The translations under genes and the position numbers were made by a program. The notes below the pieces were generated by a model, which did no database searches, had not been told where the DNA came from, and saw only the letters and a program-made list of their open reading frames with translations. 64,000 nt of DNA from an uncultured Sphingorhabdus sp. (GTDB lineage: Bacteria > Pseudomonadota > Alphaproteobacteria > Sphingomonadales > Sphingomonadaceae). Of this stretch, positions 27,959 through 36,428 are shown in pieces; within the stretch, counting starts at the first letter, position 1, and each line of letters opens with the position of its first letter. Location of the stretch: the NCBI GenBank assembly GCA_947501885.1, contig CANMXN010000001.1, positions 1,488,001-1,552,000 of the forward strand. Direction: 5' to 3'.

Positions 27959-28396
27959 TTAATGCCCCATAGCGCCACGATCTTTATCTTGCGGAACCTC
28001 TATTGGTTTTAGGTCACGTTCTTTGAGCCAATTTTTCATCCACGCTATTTCTTCTTCTTGGGCTTTGATAACATTGCGGGCCAATTCCTTGGCTTCATCA
28101 TCATCACCATGCTCCAATATGATGTTGGCCATATCCACCGCACCTTGATGGTGCGGAATCATCCCTTGGATGAATGCAACATCAGCATCTTCGTTGATTA
28201 GCGCCATGCCTGCGTGCATGCGATCATTCACCTGCGCATAGGCTTTTTGTGCTTCATTCAGATTGGTACTTGATGTGGCTGCTTTTTCGCTTTTTTCTGC
28301 GGTCACTGCTTCATCCTTTTTCACCACAGTCCCGCATGCGCTTAAAAAGATGACTATACTTAAAACCATGCCACTTTTCATAAACATCCCCTTCAT
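27959..28396 (-). CDS. DUF305 lipoprotein
   Basis: A 145-residue ferritin-like-helical DUF305 protein. A lipoprotein signal (VLSIVIFLSAC, lipid on the Cys) is followed by a linker and the DUF305 core with MIPHHQGAVDMANIIL and the KAQEEEIAWMKNWL helix. The family may bind copper or other metals through its HH and Met residues. It begins 2 nt downstream of the thrS stop. ATG 28381 with AAGGGG at 6 bp is a good alternative start. The genus-specific role is unknown. Confidence 0.85.
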   Translation of the reverse strand: MKGMFMKSGMVLSIVIFLSACGTVVKKDEAVTAEKSEKAATSSTNLNEAQKAYAQVNDRMHAGMALINEDADVAFIQGMIPHHQGAVDMANIILEHGDDDEAKELARNVIKAQEEEIAWMKNWLKERDLKPIEVPQDKDRGAMGH

Positions 28397-28397
28397 A

Positions 28398-30416
28398 TCA
28401 TCCCCGTAAATCAGGAGCAGTAGCTTCTTCTTTTAGCATTTCTACTGCTTCATCAATGGTCAAAAACTGCTGCTGTTTTTCGCCCAAACGGCGCAATGCA
28501 ACTTTGCCTTCTTCGGCCTCGCGCATACCCACGACAAGGATATTGGGTATTTTACCAACGCTATGTTCGCGTACTTTATAGTTGATTTTCTCATTGCGCA
28601 GATCGCTCTCTACCCGAATGCCAGCGGCGCGCAATTTATCGGCCACTTGCACCGCATAATCATTCGCATCGGTGACAATGGTGGCGACAACTGCCTGCGT
28701 CGGGGCAAGCCAGAGCGGTAATCTACCAGCAAAGCTCTCAATCAATATGCCAATGAAACGCTCATAGCTGCCAAAAATCGCCCTATGCAGCATGACGGGG
28801 CGATGCCGTGCGCCATCCTCGCCAATATAGGTTGCATCCAGACGATCGGGCAATACGCGGTCAGATTGGATCGTTCCGACTTGCCATGTGCGGCCTATCG
28901 CATCGGTCAAATGCCATTCGAGCTTGGGCGCATAAAATGCGCCTTCACCCTCTAATATCTCCCAGCCATATTCTTCGGTCGCCATACCAGCGGCCACAAC
29001 AGCATCGCGCAGCTCATCCTCGGCTTTGTCCCAATCTTCATCGCTGCCAAAGCGCTCATCAGGGCGGGTGGCCAGTTTGATAGCATATTTTTCAAACCCT
29101 AGGTCTTTGTAGATGCCATCGGCGAGTTCACAGAATTTGCGCACTTCATCAACAATCTGATCTTCGCGGCAGAATATATGCGCATCATCTTGGGTGAATT
29201 GGCGCACCCGCATCAATCCATGCAAGGCCCCATGCGGTTCGTTACGGTGACAACAGCCATTTTCATAAATGCGCTGCGGTAAATCACGATAACTTTTGAT
29301 GCCTTGTTTGAAAATCAGCACATGAGCAGGGCAATTCATCGGCTTCATCGCCATAAGATCGGCCTTGCCAGAGAATATGGCTTCATCGTCATCAGCGTTG
29401 GGAATTTCGTCGGGAACGACAAACATATTTTCCCGATATTTGCCCCAATGGCCCGATTGCTCCCACTGCTTAGCATCCATAAGCTGCGGTGTTTTCACCT
29501 CTTTATATCCAGCGCCTTCGATGGCACGGCGCATATATTGCTCTAGCGCTTGCCAGATGACATAGCCTTTGGGGTGCCAAAAGCATGATCCTTGGGCCTC
29601 GGCTTGAAAATGGAAGAGATCCATCTCTTGACCCAATTTGCGGTGGTCGCGTTTGGCGGCTTCTTCGAGCATCAAAAGATGCGCATTAAGCTGCTTTTTA
29701 TTCAGCCAACCCGTGCCATAAATACGCGTTAATTGCGCATTTTTTTGATCGCCGCGCCAATAGGCCCCAGCAACGCGCATGAGTTTGAACGCTTTAGGGT
29801 CAAGCTTGCCTGTACTGGGCAGATGCGGGCCGCGGCACATATCGAGCCAAGCCCCTTCGCTATTCGGCTCGCCCGACCAATAGACGCTTAATTCTTCGTC
29901 ATCGGGCAGTTCAGCGGCCCATTCAGCCTTAAAGGTTTCGCCCTCGCTGCTCCATTTTTCAATCAGCCTATCGCGTTCCCACACTTCGCGGACTAAGGGT
30001 TTATCGGCCTTGATAATCTCGCGCATTTTTTCCTCAATCGCGGGCAGATCATCCATGGTGAATGGACCGCGGCTCTCGGGCGCCATAACATCATAATAAA
30101 AACCATCATCGGTGGCAGGACCAAAGGTGATTTGCGTGCCGGGGAATAGGGCTTGAACCGCCTCTGCCAAAACATGCGCATAATCATGCCGTGCTAGTTC
30201 CAGCGCATCTTCTTCATCGCGCGATGTAATCAGCGCAAGCGCGGTGTCGGTGGTTAGCGGCATCATAAGATCGCGCACTTCGCCATCTATTTTTGCGGCT
30301 AAGGCGGCTTTTGCAAGACCAGGTCCAATATCAGCCGCAATTTGTGCAGCGGTCGTGCCAGCAACTACTTCGCGCTCGCTGCCATCGGGTAGGGTTATTT
30401 GTATCATTTCACTCAT
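28398..30416 (-). CDS. thrS: Threonyl-tRNA synthetase
   Basis: A 672-residue class II synthetase. In order: TGS domain ([20 protein letters not shown]), the second additional editing domain with [17 protein letters not shown], the catalytic core with zinc Cys in [13 protein letters not shown], motif 2 [19 protein letters not shown] and motif 3 [16 protein letters not shown], then the anticodon-binding domain. One oddity is [10 protein letters not shown], where the first editing His of HxxxH is kept. Followed by the DUF305 lipoprotein and infC on the same strand. Confidence 0.98.
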   Translation of the reverse strand: MSEMIQITLPDGSEREVVAGTTAAQIAADIGPGLAKAALAAKIDGEVRDLMMPLTTDTALALITSRDEEDALELARHDYAHVLAEAVQALFPGTQITFGPATDDGFYYDVMAPESRGPFTMDDLPAIEEKMREIIKADKPLVREVWERDRLIEKWSSEGETFKAEWAAELPDDEELSVYWSGEPNSEGAWLDMCRGPHLPSTGKLDPKAFKLMRVAGAYWRGDQKNAQLTRIYGTGWLNKKQLNAHLLMLEEAAKRDHRKLGQEMDLFHFQAEAQGSCFWHPKGYVIWQALEQYMRRAIEGAGYKEVKTPQLMDAKQWEQSGHWGKYRENMFVVPDEIPNADDDEAIFSGKADLMAMKPMNCPAHVLIFKQGIKSYRDLPQRIYENGCCHRNEPHGALHGLMRVRQFTQDDAHIFCREDQIVDEVRKFCELADGIYKDLGFEKYAIKLATRPDERFGSDEDWDKAEDELRDAVVAAGMATEEYGWEILEGEGAFYAPKLEWHLTDAIGRTWQVGTIQSDRVLPDRLDATYIGEDGARHRPVMLHRAIFGSYERFIGILIESFAGRLPLWLAPTQAVVATIVTDANDYAVQVADKLRAAGIRVESDLRNEKINYKVREHSVGKIPNILVVGMREAEEGKVALRRLGEKQQQFLTIDEAVEMLKEEATAPDLRG

Positions 30417-30549
30417 AAAATACCGCTAGCCGAGCCGATGCGCCCTTTCAATAGAAAGCTTTGTAAATCCGTATTCAAATTGCCGCATATTCGCTTTTTA
30501 TTTGCATGTTGCAACGTCATGACTAGGCTTGATGTTATAGGAGAGCATG

Positions 30550-31293
30550 ATGACCAAGAAAAATGAAAATGCTGTGGCTTTGGTGGTGGGCGCTGGCGAT
30601 GATACGGGTGCATCGGTGGCGCGAGCCTTTGCTAAAGAAGGCTATATTGCCTGTCTCGTGCGCCGCCCATCGAGCGCAGCGGATTTGGAAAAACTGGCCG
30701 ATGAGATTAAGGCTACGGGTGGACGCGCCCATGCGATGCCTTGTGATGCGCGCGATGAAGAGGCGATGGTAGAATTATTTGATTGCATAGAGGCAGATAT
30801 TGGGCCAATCGAAGTGAGTGTTTTCAATATTGGTGCGAATGTGAAATTCAGCATTTTGGAGATGACCGGCCGTGTCTATCGCAAAGTATGGGAGATGGCG
30901 GCATTTTCTGGTTTCCTAACGGGACGAGAGAGCGCAAAACGCATGGTAGAGCGCGGCCATGGTAGCATCATATTCACGGGTGCAACGGCGAGCATGCGCG
31001 GCGGCGATGGGTTTGCAGCTTTTGCGTCGGCTAAATTTGCATTGCGGGCCTTGGCGCAATCTATGGCGCGAGAGCTTGGCCCCAAAAATATCCATGTCGC
31101 ACATGTCGTGATCGATGGGATGATAGATTCGCGTTTTATCAGAGAGTGGCTGCCCAATTTTGACGAGGTGAAAGCTCGCGATGGGGTGCTGGATCCAGAG
31201 CATATTGCGCAAAATTATGTGATGCTGCACAATCAACCGCGCAGTGCATGGACGCATGAATTGGATGTGCGTCCCTTTAGCGAAAAATTTTAA
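30550..31293 (+). CDS. SDR-fold protein with Phe replacing the catalytic Tyr
   Basis: A 247-residue short-chain dehydrogenase-like protein. The cofactor loop VVGAGDDTGASVARAFAKEG and NIGANV (the NNAG equivalent) are present, but the catalytic YxxxK reads FASAK in GFAAFASAKFALRALAQ. The fold and cofactor binding are probably kept while the normal acid-base step is altered or lost. AGGAG is 6 bp before ATG 30550 (3 bp before ATG 30547). It is followed after 12 bp by the HCCA-isomerase-like gene, so the two may share a pathway. Substrate unknown. Confidence 0.82.
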   Translation: MTKKNENAVALVVGAGDDTGASVARAFAKEGYIACLVRRPSSAADLEKLADEIKATGGRAHAMPCDARDEEAMVELFDCIEADIGPIEVSVFNIGANVKFSILEMTGRVYRKVWEMAAFSGFLTGRESAKRMVERGHGSIIFTGATASMRGGDGFAAFASAKFALRALAQSMARELGPKNIHVAHVVIDGMIDSRFIREWLPNFDEVKARDGVLDPEHIAQNYVMLHNQPRSAWTHELDVRPFSEKF

Positions 31294-31305
31294 TAAGGAA
31301 ATAAT

Positions 31306-31932
31306 ATGCCCAAGACAGTAGATTTTTTGTTCGATTGCGGTGCGCCCAATGCCTATCTGGTGCATAAGGCTCTGCCATCGATTAGTGAATGCACGAATAT
31401 CACATTTAACTATGTGCCGGTGCTGCTGGGCGGGATATTCAAAGCCACGGGTAATTTACCGCCAATGATGCGCTATAAAGATGCCCCTGCGAAATTGGCC
31501 TATGAAAATTTGGAATTTAAACGGTTTATGGAGGCGCATAATATTAGCGGCTTTCAATTTAATCCTAATTTCCCAATCAATAGCATCACCACCATGCGCG
31601 CAGCGATTGCGGCACAAAATGCTGGGCAATTAATGGCCTTTGTCGATGCTACGATGGCGGCATTTTGGGAGCAAGGCAAAAATATGGGTGATGCGAATAT
31701 TATCGCCGAAGTGCTGAATGATGCGGGATTGGACGGGGAGGCCTTATTAAGCGCGACCCTAGGCCAAGCCGTCAAAGATCAGTTGGCGGCGAACACGCAA
31801 AAGGCCATTGATCGCGGAACCTTTGGCGTCCCGACCTTTTTTGTGGGGGGCTTGGATGCCAATGGCTCAGATAGTGATATTTTCTGGGGCAAAGAACGTT
31901 TGGGCCAAGTCGTAGCCGCTGCTTTGGAGTAA
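31306..31932 (+). CDS. 2-hydroxychromene-2-carboxylate isomerase-like (DsbA/kappa-GST fold)
   Basis: A 208-residue thioredoxin-fold protein. KTVDFLFDCGAPNAYLVHKA at the start, LGGIFKATGNLPP in the helical insert and the cis-Pro loop GTFGVPTFFVGG match HCCA isomerases, which use glutathione to isomerise ring-cleavage products of naphthalene-type aromatics; many homologues have other roles. The usual active Ser position reads Cys or Gly-Ala here (FDCGAPNAY). No aromatic-degradation genes are nearby, so the substrate is open. AAGGAA precedes the ATG. Confidence 0.85.
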   Translation: MPKTVDFLFDCGAPNAYLVHKALPSISECTNITFNYVPVLLGGIFKATGNLPPMMRYKDAPAKLAYENLEFKRFMEAHNISGFQFNPNFPINSITTMRAAIAAQNAGQLMAFVDATMAAFWEQGKNMGDANIIAEVLNDAGLDGEALLSATLGQAVKDQLAANTQKAIDRGTFGVPTFFVGGLDANGSDSDIFWGKERLGQVVAAALE

Positions 31933-31970
31933 AGAGAAGCAGCCAGAAGCTGCTTCTCTATTTATGTTTT
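31933..31970 (+). terminator. Strong hairpin terminator, probably bidirectional
   Basis: AGAGAAGCAGC (31933-31943) pairs perfectly over 11 bp with GCTGCTTCTCT (31949-31959) across a 5-nt loop, followed by a T-rich tail on the plus strand. It begins at the stop codon of the isomerase gene and also lies just downstream of the 35-residue minus-strand gene. Confidence 0.85.
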
Positions 31971-31980
31971 ACCTGCAATA

Positions 31981-32088
31981 TTACTTGCAAGGTTTAGGCT
32001 TGGAACGCGGGTGAGATTTTACTCTCACTGTTTTCGGTCCAGGTTTCTTAGTTGTACGAACTGTACGTTTGACTGTTTTGCAGCCCAT
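31981..32088 (-). CDS. Very small basic protein (35 residues)
   Basis: A 35-residue ORF starting MGCKTVKRTVRTTKKPG and ending in PCK. It is rich in Lys, Arg and Thr with almost no acidic residues and two Cys, one near each end. It has a good Shine-Dalgarno (AAGGAA, about 8 bp before the ATG at 32088) and a hairpin terminator right after its stop, so it has the outline of a complete gene. I believe similar small basic proteins occur in other sphingomonads, but no function is known to me. Binding to RNA or DNA is the obvious guess from the charge. Confidence 0.72.
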   Translation of the reverse strand: MGCKTVKRTVRTTKKPGPKTVRVKSHPRSKPKPCK

Positions 32089-32159
32089 AAGAAATTCCTT
32101 TCTATAATTAGAAGCGATAACAAGCCTTGCAAAAATAGAAAAAATGTAGATAATCAAAA

Positions 32160-32277
32160 TTGTTAAAGGAGATTAAATCTATTTTATCTTTTATTTTTGG
32201 GATTAGCGGCCTGTTTACAGATATTGCTAATCACTAAATGTGCGCCTCGCTTTTATTAAGCGGGGCGTTATTTTATA
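32160..32277 (+). ncRNA. Candidate small RNA ending in an intrinsic terminator
   Basis: A non-coding stretch holds two successive hairpins: GATTAGC (32201-32207) with GCTAATC (32226-32232), then a terminator stem. No ORF explains that terminator on the plus strand, since the nearest upstream plus-strand gene already has its own. TTGTTA (32160-32165) and TTTTAT (32182-32187) are spaced 16 bp apart and could be a promoter, but AT-rich sequence makes this weak. Confidence 0.35.
32243..32277 (+). terminator. Rho-independent terminator
   Basis: CGCCTCGCTT (32243-32252) pairs with AAGCGGGGCG (32258-32267), with one G-U pair and a 5-nt loop, followed by a T/A-rich tail (TTATTTTATAT). Confidence 0.75.
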
Positions 32278-32529
32278 TAGCAAAAGATGTAGGATATTTC
32301 AAGTTTTTGTAGGGTTAACAAATAATTCCGTTCTTTTTTTGTTCATGCATAAAAATATCGCAGTATTTTAGTGGTTTAGATAAATATAAAGAAATTTTTA
32401 TATTTAAATCAGTGGCTTATGCAGATTTTATCCACAAATTAAACGTATTTACCCACCGTTTTTCCTCTTATAAAGTAAAATAGTAGTTTGAAAGTCAACC
32501 TTCCTTGACATTGCAATCGAATCAAAGTA
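32278..32529. other. AT-rich non-coding stretch with a perfect DnaA-box match
   Basis: No gene is seen. The sequence is strongly AT-rich. TTATCCACA, the full DnaA-box consensus, occurs at 32428-32436; no second full match was found nearby. TTGACA at about 32514-32519 could be a -35 element for the following gene, but the matching -10 (TAAAGC at 17 bp) is poor. Confidence 0.4.
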
Positions 32530-32560
32530 AAGCTTCCTTGTCTTTAATAAAAGGAAGCTT
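32530..32560 (+). promoter_or_regulatory. Inverted repeat covering the ribosome binding site of the membrane protein gene
   Basis: AAGCTTCCTT (32530-32539) and AAGGAAGCTT (32551-32560) are perfect complements around an 11-nt loop. The right arm contains the likely Shine-Dalgarno AAGGAAG of the ATG at 32566, so folding of the mRNA would hide it. As DNA it is also a symmetric site that the XRE regulator encoded downstream could bind. A further copy of CTTCCTTG at about 32508-32515 could pair with the same arm. Confidence 0.6.
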
Positions 32561-32565
32561 GTCAG

Positions 32566-33189
32566 ATGCCCGAAAATATTACCAATGAAGAAATGAATAT
32601 TGAGGGAAGAAAACCTTCAATCAGGCCAATAATCCTATGGGCTGGCCTCTTTGTTGTGGCTATGTTTGCTGTGCCTTTAGCGGTTCAATATTTTGAACTG
32701 GGGCATATTGTCATGTTGGCTGCTGTTTTATGTGTTATGTTATTATTAATACCGATGGTCCGTGCCAGTACCGCATATGCCAAGCAAACATCGGGTTTCA
32801 TTTCTCCAGCCATGAAAAATTATAATAAACGTATGTTCATTTGGATGATTAGTTATGCGATTTTATTGTCGTTCTCTTTATGGTTTTTTCAAAAATATGA
32901 ACCTAGCGGAGCATTGCTCTATATCATTGCTATATTACCCGCATTGCCGATGATTTATTGTGTCTGGATTATGGGGCAATATATAGCAGAGGAAAGCGAT
33001 GAATATGTGCGCATGAAAAACGCCCAAGCCAGTCTCTATGCTACAGGATTTCTGTTAAGCGTTGCATCTATTTGGGGCTTTTTAGAGCAATTTGAAGCCG
33101 TGCCTTTCATTCCAAGCTGGATGGCCGTGCCAATGTGGGCGATGGGTTTAGGGTTTGGACATGCTATGAATAAGGTGAAAGGCGCATGA
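32566..33189 (+). CDS. Multi-pass membrane protein coupled to an XRE regulator
   Basis: A 207-residue protein with about five to six hydrophobic spans: PIILWAGLFVVAMFAVPLAV, IVMLAAVLCVMLLLIPMV, MFIWMISYAILLSFSLWFF, LYIIAILPALPMIYCVWIMG and two weaker ones near the C-terminus. It is not assigned to a named family. Its stop overlaps the start of a short XRE-type regulator (ATGA), a common pairing in which the regulator controls the membrane protein. Expression may be set by the inverted repeat over its Shine-Dalgarno. Confidence 0.75.
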   Translation: MPENITNEEMNIEGRKPSIRPIILWAGLFVVAMFAVPLAVQYFELGHIVMLAAVLCVMLLLIPMVRASTAYAKQTSGFISPAMKNYNKRMFIWMISYAILLSFSLWFFQKYEPSGALLYIIAILPALPMIYCVWIMGQYIAEESDEYVRMKNAQASLYATGFLLSVASIWGFLEQFEAVPFIPSWMAVPMWAMGLGFGHAMNKVKGA

Positions 33190-33377
33190 AAAACCGTTTA
33201 AAGGTGCTGCGCGCAGAGCGTGATTGGACGCAAGGAGATTTGGCCGAAGCGCTCGAAATATCGCGCCAATCGGTCAATGCGATAGAGACAGGTAAATATG
33301 ATCCGTCATTGCCGCTCGCGTTCAAAATATCCGATTTATTCGCCCTTTCTATCGAAGAAATTTTCACCCGCGATTGA
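33186..33377 (+). CDS. Small XRE-family transcriptional regulator (YozG-like)
   Basis: A 63-residue single-domain helix-turn-helix protein. The HTH is WTQGDLAEALEISRQSVNAI and the tail GKYDPSLPLAFKISDLFALS is the standard end of this compact Cro/C1 subgroup. It overlaps the upstream membrane protein gene by 4 nt. It most likely autoregulates the pair; the inverted repeat at 32530-32560 is a candidate operator. Confidence 0.92.
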   Translation: MKNRLKVLRAERDWTQGDLAEALEISRQSVNAIETGKYDPSLPLAFKISDLFALSIEEIFTRD

Positions 33378-33398
33378 TGCGCGGCAAAGGAGCTATTC

Positions 33399-34328
33399 AT
33401 GAGATTATACACTCTATTGGTTATATTATTGGCCATCATTATTAGCGTTAACGCGCCGCTTGCTGCCCAAGAAACTGCTTCAAATATGGGAGAAGAGATT
33501 GAAAGCCAACAAATATTAGAAGGTAAAAGCTTTACTGTTTTGGTTGAAGGCGATGGCCCCGATGTGGTTTTGATCCCTGGTCTTGCAACCCCGCGCGATG
33601 TTTGGAATCCATTGCGTGCGCAGCTTAGCAAGACGCACCGCGTACATAGTGTGCAAATAAGAGGCTTTGGCGATGATCCCAAAAGCAATGTGGATTCAGA
33701 TATGTTGCTCAATGATATTGTGTCGGAGCTTGCCGATTATATTGATGATAAAATCACCGATAAAGGACGCGCCGCACCGTCGATTATAGGGCATTCCTTG
33801 GGCGGATTATCGGCGATGATGATCGCGGCGCGCCATCCAAGCGAAGTATCACAAGTGATGGTGGTTGATAGTCTGCCTTTCTTTGGATTGCTATTTGGCC
33901 CGAGCATGACCGTCGATGCGATGAAACCTCAGGCAGAATTTTTGCGCGATAGTATCGCTACACAGCCCAAGGGCCAAGTTGATGAGCGTGGGTTATTGGT
34001 GCAGTCCATCTCGGCGGAAGGGCGCGAACTGGTCAAAAAATGGTCGAAAACTGCTGACCCAAAAGTGATGGCTACGCTGTTTTATGATGTTGCGACAACG
34101 GATATTCGTAATGAATTGCCGAGTATTAAAGCGCCGATTATGATGCTCTATCCTATTGATGAGAGCGTAATACCATCATCGCGTATTAAGGCCATTTATA
34201 AAAATGCCTATAGCAATGCACAGACAGCGATACTGATACCGATTATGGATAGTCGTCATTTTATCATGCTCGATCGAAGTGAAATATTTAATAGGCAAGT
34301 AATGCGTTTCTTAAATAATCATAAATAA
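33399..34328 (+). CDS. Exported alpha/beta hydrolase
   Basis: A 309-residue hydrolase with a signal peptide (LLVILLAIIISVNAPLAAQ). The triad is visible: nucleophile Ser in GHSLGG, Asp in LYPIDESV and His in DSRHFIMLD, with the oxyanion segment VLIPGLATPRDVW. It acts in the periplasm or outside. Located 21 bp after the XRE regulator on the same strand, so it may belong to that regulon. Substrate unknown (ester or peptide). Confidence 0.85.
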   Translation: MRLYTLLVILLAIIISVNAPLAAQETASNMGEEIESQQILEGKSFTVLVEGDGPDVVLIPGLATPRDVWNPLRAQLSKTHRVHSVQIRGFGDDPKSNVDSDMLLNDIVSELADYIDDKITDKGRAAPSIIGHSLGGLSAMMIAARHPSEVSQVMVVDSLPFFGLLFGPSMTVDAMKPQAEFLRDSIATQPKGQVDERGLLVQSISAEGRELVKKWSKTADPKVMATLFYDVATTDIRNELPSIKAPIMMLYPIDESVIPSSRIKAIYKNAYSNAQTAILIPIMDSRHFIMLDRSEIFNRQVMRFLNNHK

Positions 34329-34383
34329 ACTATTTATTATTTTGTAAACCTATCTATGTTGATCTGGGTAGAGGGGTTTACAT

Positions 34384-35310
34384 ATGACAGAAGATACAAA
34401 AAAAAGTGCGTTTCAATTCCATGGTAATTGGGTTGATTTTGCAAAAATAGCACTAGTAAATTTACTACTTACCATCATTACTTTGGGATTTTATCGTTTT
34501 TGGGCAACAACACGCGAGCGCGAATATCTCTGGTCGCAAACTCAATTTATCGATGAACGTTTTGAATGGGTAGGTACAGGTAAAGAACTATTTATAGGTT
34601 TTATAATTATAGCATTTTTATTTTTAATACCATTTTCATTATTATATTTTTTTGCCACTATAATTAACCCTCTTGCTGCAGGAATAGTGTATATTATTGG
34701 TCTTCTCTTTGTTTTTTACTTTGTTGGTTTGGCAAAATATAGAATGTTGCGATATCGTCTGAGCCGGACTTATTGGCACGGAATAAGGGGAGGTAGTGAT
34801 GATAAAGGTTTTCGTTTTGGATTAACTTATATGATCAAAACCACCCTTGGTTTTTTACCTTTGGGGTTGGCTAACCCATGGGCGACTTGCGAGTTATGGA
34901 ATGAAAGATGGGAAAAATTAAGCTTTGGTCCCAATGATTTCCAGAGCCATGCTTCCTATAATAGTGTGTTTGGAACTTATCTTTTGTCTTATATCTTTTT
35001 TCCGTTTACATGGGTATATCAAGCCCGATTACGCAGGACATTGATAGACGGATTAAGGTTAGAAAAGTTAGAATTTGCGTTTACTGCAAGTACTTTCGAT
35101 TGGATCGGGTTGATAATAGTAGACGTGTTAATTGTTTTAGGCACACTTGGGATTGGTTTGATATTTATTCCTTATCGCCATTGGCAATTTTACATCAATC
35201 ATCTGGAAGCTTATGGTGAAGTGAATTTGGATGCATTGACTCAATCTCAAACTGCTAAAGAAAAACATGGCGAAGGCTTGTTAGATGCATTTGATGTGGG
35301 AGCTATATAA
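34384..35310 (+). CDS. YjgN/DUF898 family membrane protein
   Basis: A 308-residue polytopic protein of the YjgN family. The repeated family pattern F.G.G.e.F....L.tiiTlGfYrfW.. is seen at the N-terminus (FQFHGNWVDFAKIALVN, LGFYRFWATTREREY) and a later copy TLGIGLIFIPYRHWQF near residue 260. GAGGGG lies 7 bp before the ATG. Two bases after its stop the M48 protease gene begins. YjgN proteins are often paired with M48 peptidases, but their role is not known. Confidence 0.85.
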   Translation: MTEDTKKSAFQFHGNWVDFAKIALVNLLLTIITLGFYRFWATTREREYLWSQTQFIDERFEWVGTGKELFIGFIIIAFLFLIPFSLLYFFATIINPLAAGIVYIIGLLFVFYFVGLAKYRMLRYRLSRTYWHGIRGGSDDKGFRFGLTYMIKTTLGFLPLGLANPWATCELWNERWEKLSFGPNDFQSHASYNSVFGTYLLSYIFFPFTWVYQARLRRTLIDGLRLEKLEFAFTASTFDWIGLIIVDVLIVLGTLGIGLIFIPYRHWQFYINHLEAYGEVNLDALTQSQTAKEKHGEGLLDAFDVGAI

Positions 35311-35312
35311 AT

Positions 35313-36413
35313 ATGGCGAATGACATCGTCGATCCATTTTTTTCGGTTTCACATTTTGATGGGAAAACAGCGGTTCGGCGTAAGGTTGAAATTCAGACGA
35401 TTGGACAGAATTTTTTCCTATTAGAAAATGAACGTCGGCACGGACCATATACTTTTGACTATATGCACTTTGTTAGCAAGACAAAGGACAATATATCCTA
35501 TGGCTATGAAGATATTGACGGTTGGCGGCTGACTCTATCTGGACCAATACCAGAGGGTTTGAAACCACTTTTGCCTGCCACCCGCACCTATGGCAGTTGG
35601 ATAGATAAGCTTGGATTGGGTAAAGCATCCGTAGCCTTTATCGCCGTTAGTGCAGCTGTATTAGTGGTAGGGATGACGGCACCGCAATGGCTTGCTCCAA
35701 TAATTCCGCAATCGGTTGAGAATAGTCTGGGCGATACATTAGTAGGGGATTTTGGTGGGCGGTTTTGTAACACGCCTGATGGTAAAGCAGCTTTAGCCAA
35801 GTTGACTAATAGCCTAGATGGTAATCCCGATGATCTACAGGTTGAGGTTGTTAATATTGATATGCTGAACGCTGTAGCTTTGCCAGGGGGGAAGATATTT
35901 TTATTCGAAGGTTTAATTCAGCAAGCGGAATCCGTTGATGAAGTGGCGGGCGTGTTGGGTCATGAAATTGGCCATGTGCGCGAGAGACATGTGATGCAAG
36001 GTTTGCTGCGGCAACTTGGCCTTTCGTTAGTTTTGGGTGGTTTGAATGAGAATGTTGGCGGTGTGTTAAATAGTGCATTGTCTAATAGTTATGGCCGTGA
36101 TGCAGAACGCGAAGCCGATAGCCATTCTATTCGCGTGATGTCGGAAGCGAATATATCGCCTATTGGGACAAAAGGTTTTTTTGAAAAATTAGCAGATATG
36201 ACCAATGAAGATAATGATATTAGTGAGATGACATCTTATATGTCTAGTCATCCGCTTTCAACAGAAAGAGCTGCGGCATTTCAAAAAAGCTTCGATGCAA
36301 ATAAAGATTATAAACCTGCACTGTCGAGTGCTGAATGGGGTGCTATAAAGTCCATGTGCAAAAATGATCCAGATGTGAAATCTGGTTTTGGGTTTGACCT
36401 TTTTGATGAATGA
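35313..36413 (+). CDS. M48 family metalloprotease
   Basis: A 366-residue zinc protease. A cytoplasmic N-terminal domain of about 100 residues is followed by a membrane span (ASVAFIAVSAAVLVVGMTAP) and the M48 domain with the zinc motif GHEIGHVRERH, and the third ligand Glu in YGRDAEREADSHSIRVM. MSSHPLSTERAAAFQ is typical of the Oma1/BepA-like group. It forms a unit with the YjgN gene 2 bp upstream and probably acts on membrane or periplasmic proteins. Confidence 0.9.
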   Translation: MANDIVDPFFSVSHFDGKTAVRRKVEIQTIGQNFFLLENERRHGPYTFDYMHFVSKTKDNISYGYEDIDGWRLTLSGPIPEGLKPLLPATRTYGSWIDKLGLGKASVAFIAVSAAVLVVGMTAPQWLAPIIPQSVENSLGDTLVGDFGGRFCNTPDGKAALAKLTNSLDGNPDDLQVEVVNIDMLNAVALPGGKIFLFEGLIQQAESVDEVAGVLGHEIGHVRERHVMQGLLRQLGLSLVLGGLNENVGGVLNSALSNSYGRDAEREADSHSIRVMSEANISPIGTKGFFEKLADMTNEDNDISEMTSYMSSHPLSTERAAAFQKSFDANKDYKPALSSAEWGAIKSMCKNDPDVKSGFGFDLFDE

Positions 36414-36428
36414 TAGCACATAGATTGG

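Noticed and set aside
32290-32460. Chromosomal origin of replication
   Set aside because: One DnaA box and AT-richness are not enough; no origin-linked genes and no box cluster were found.
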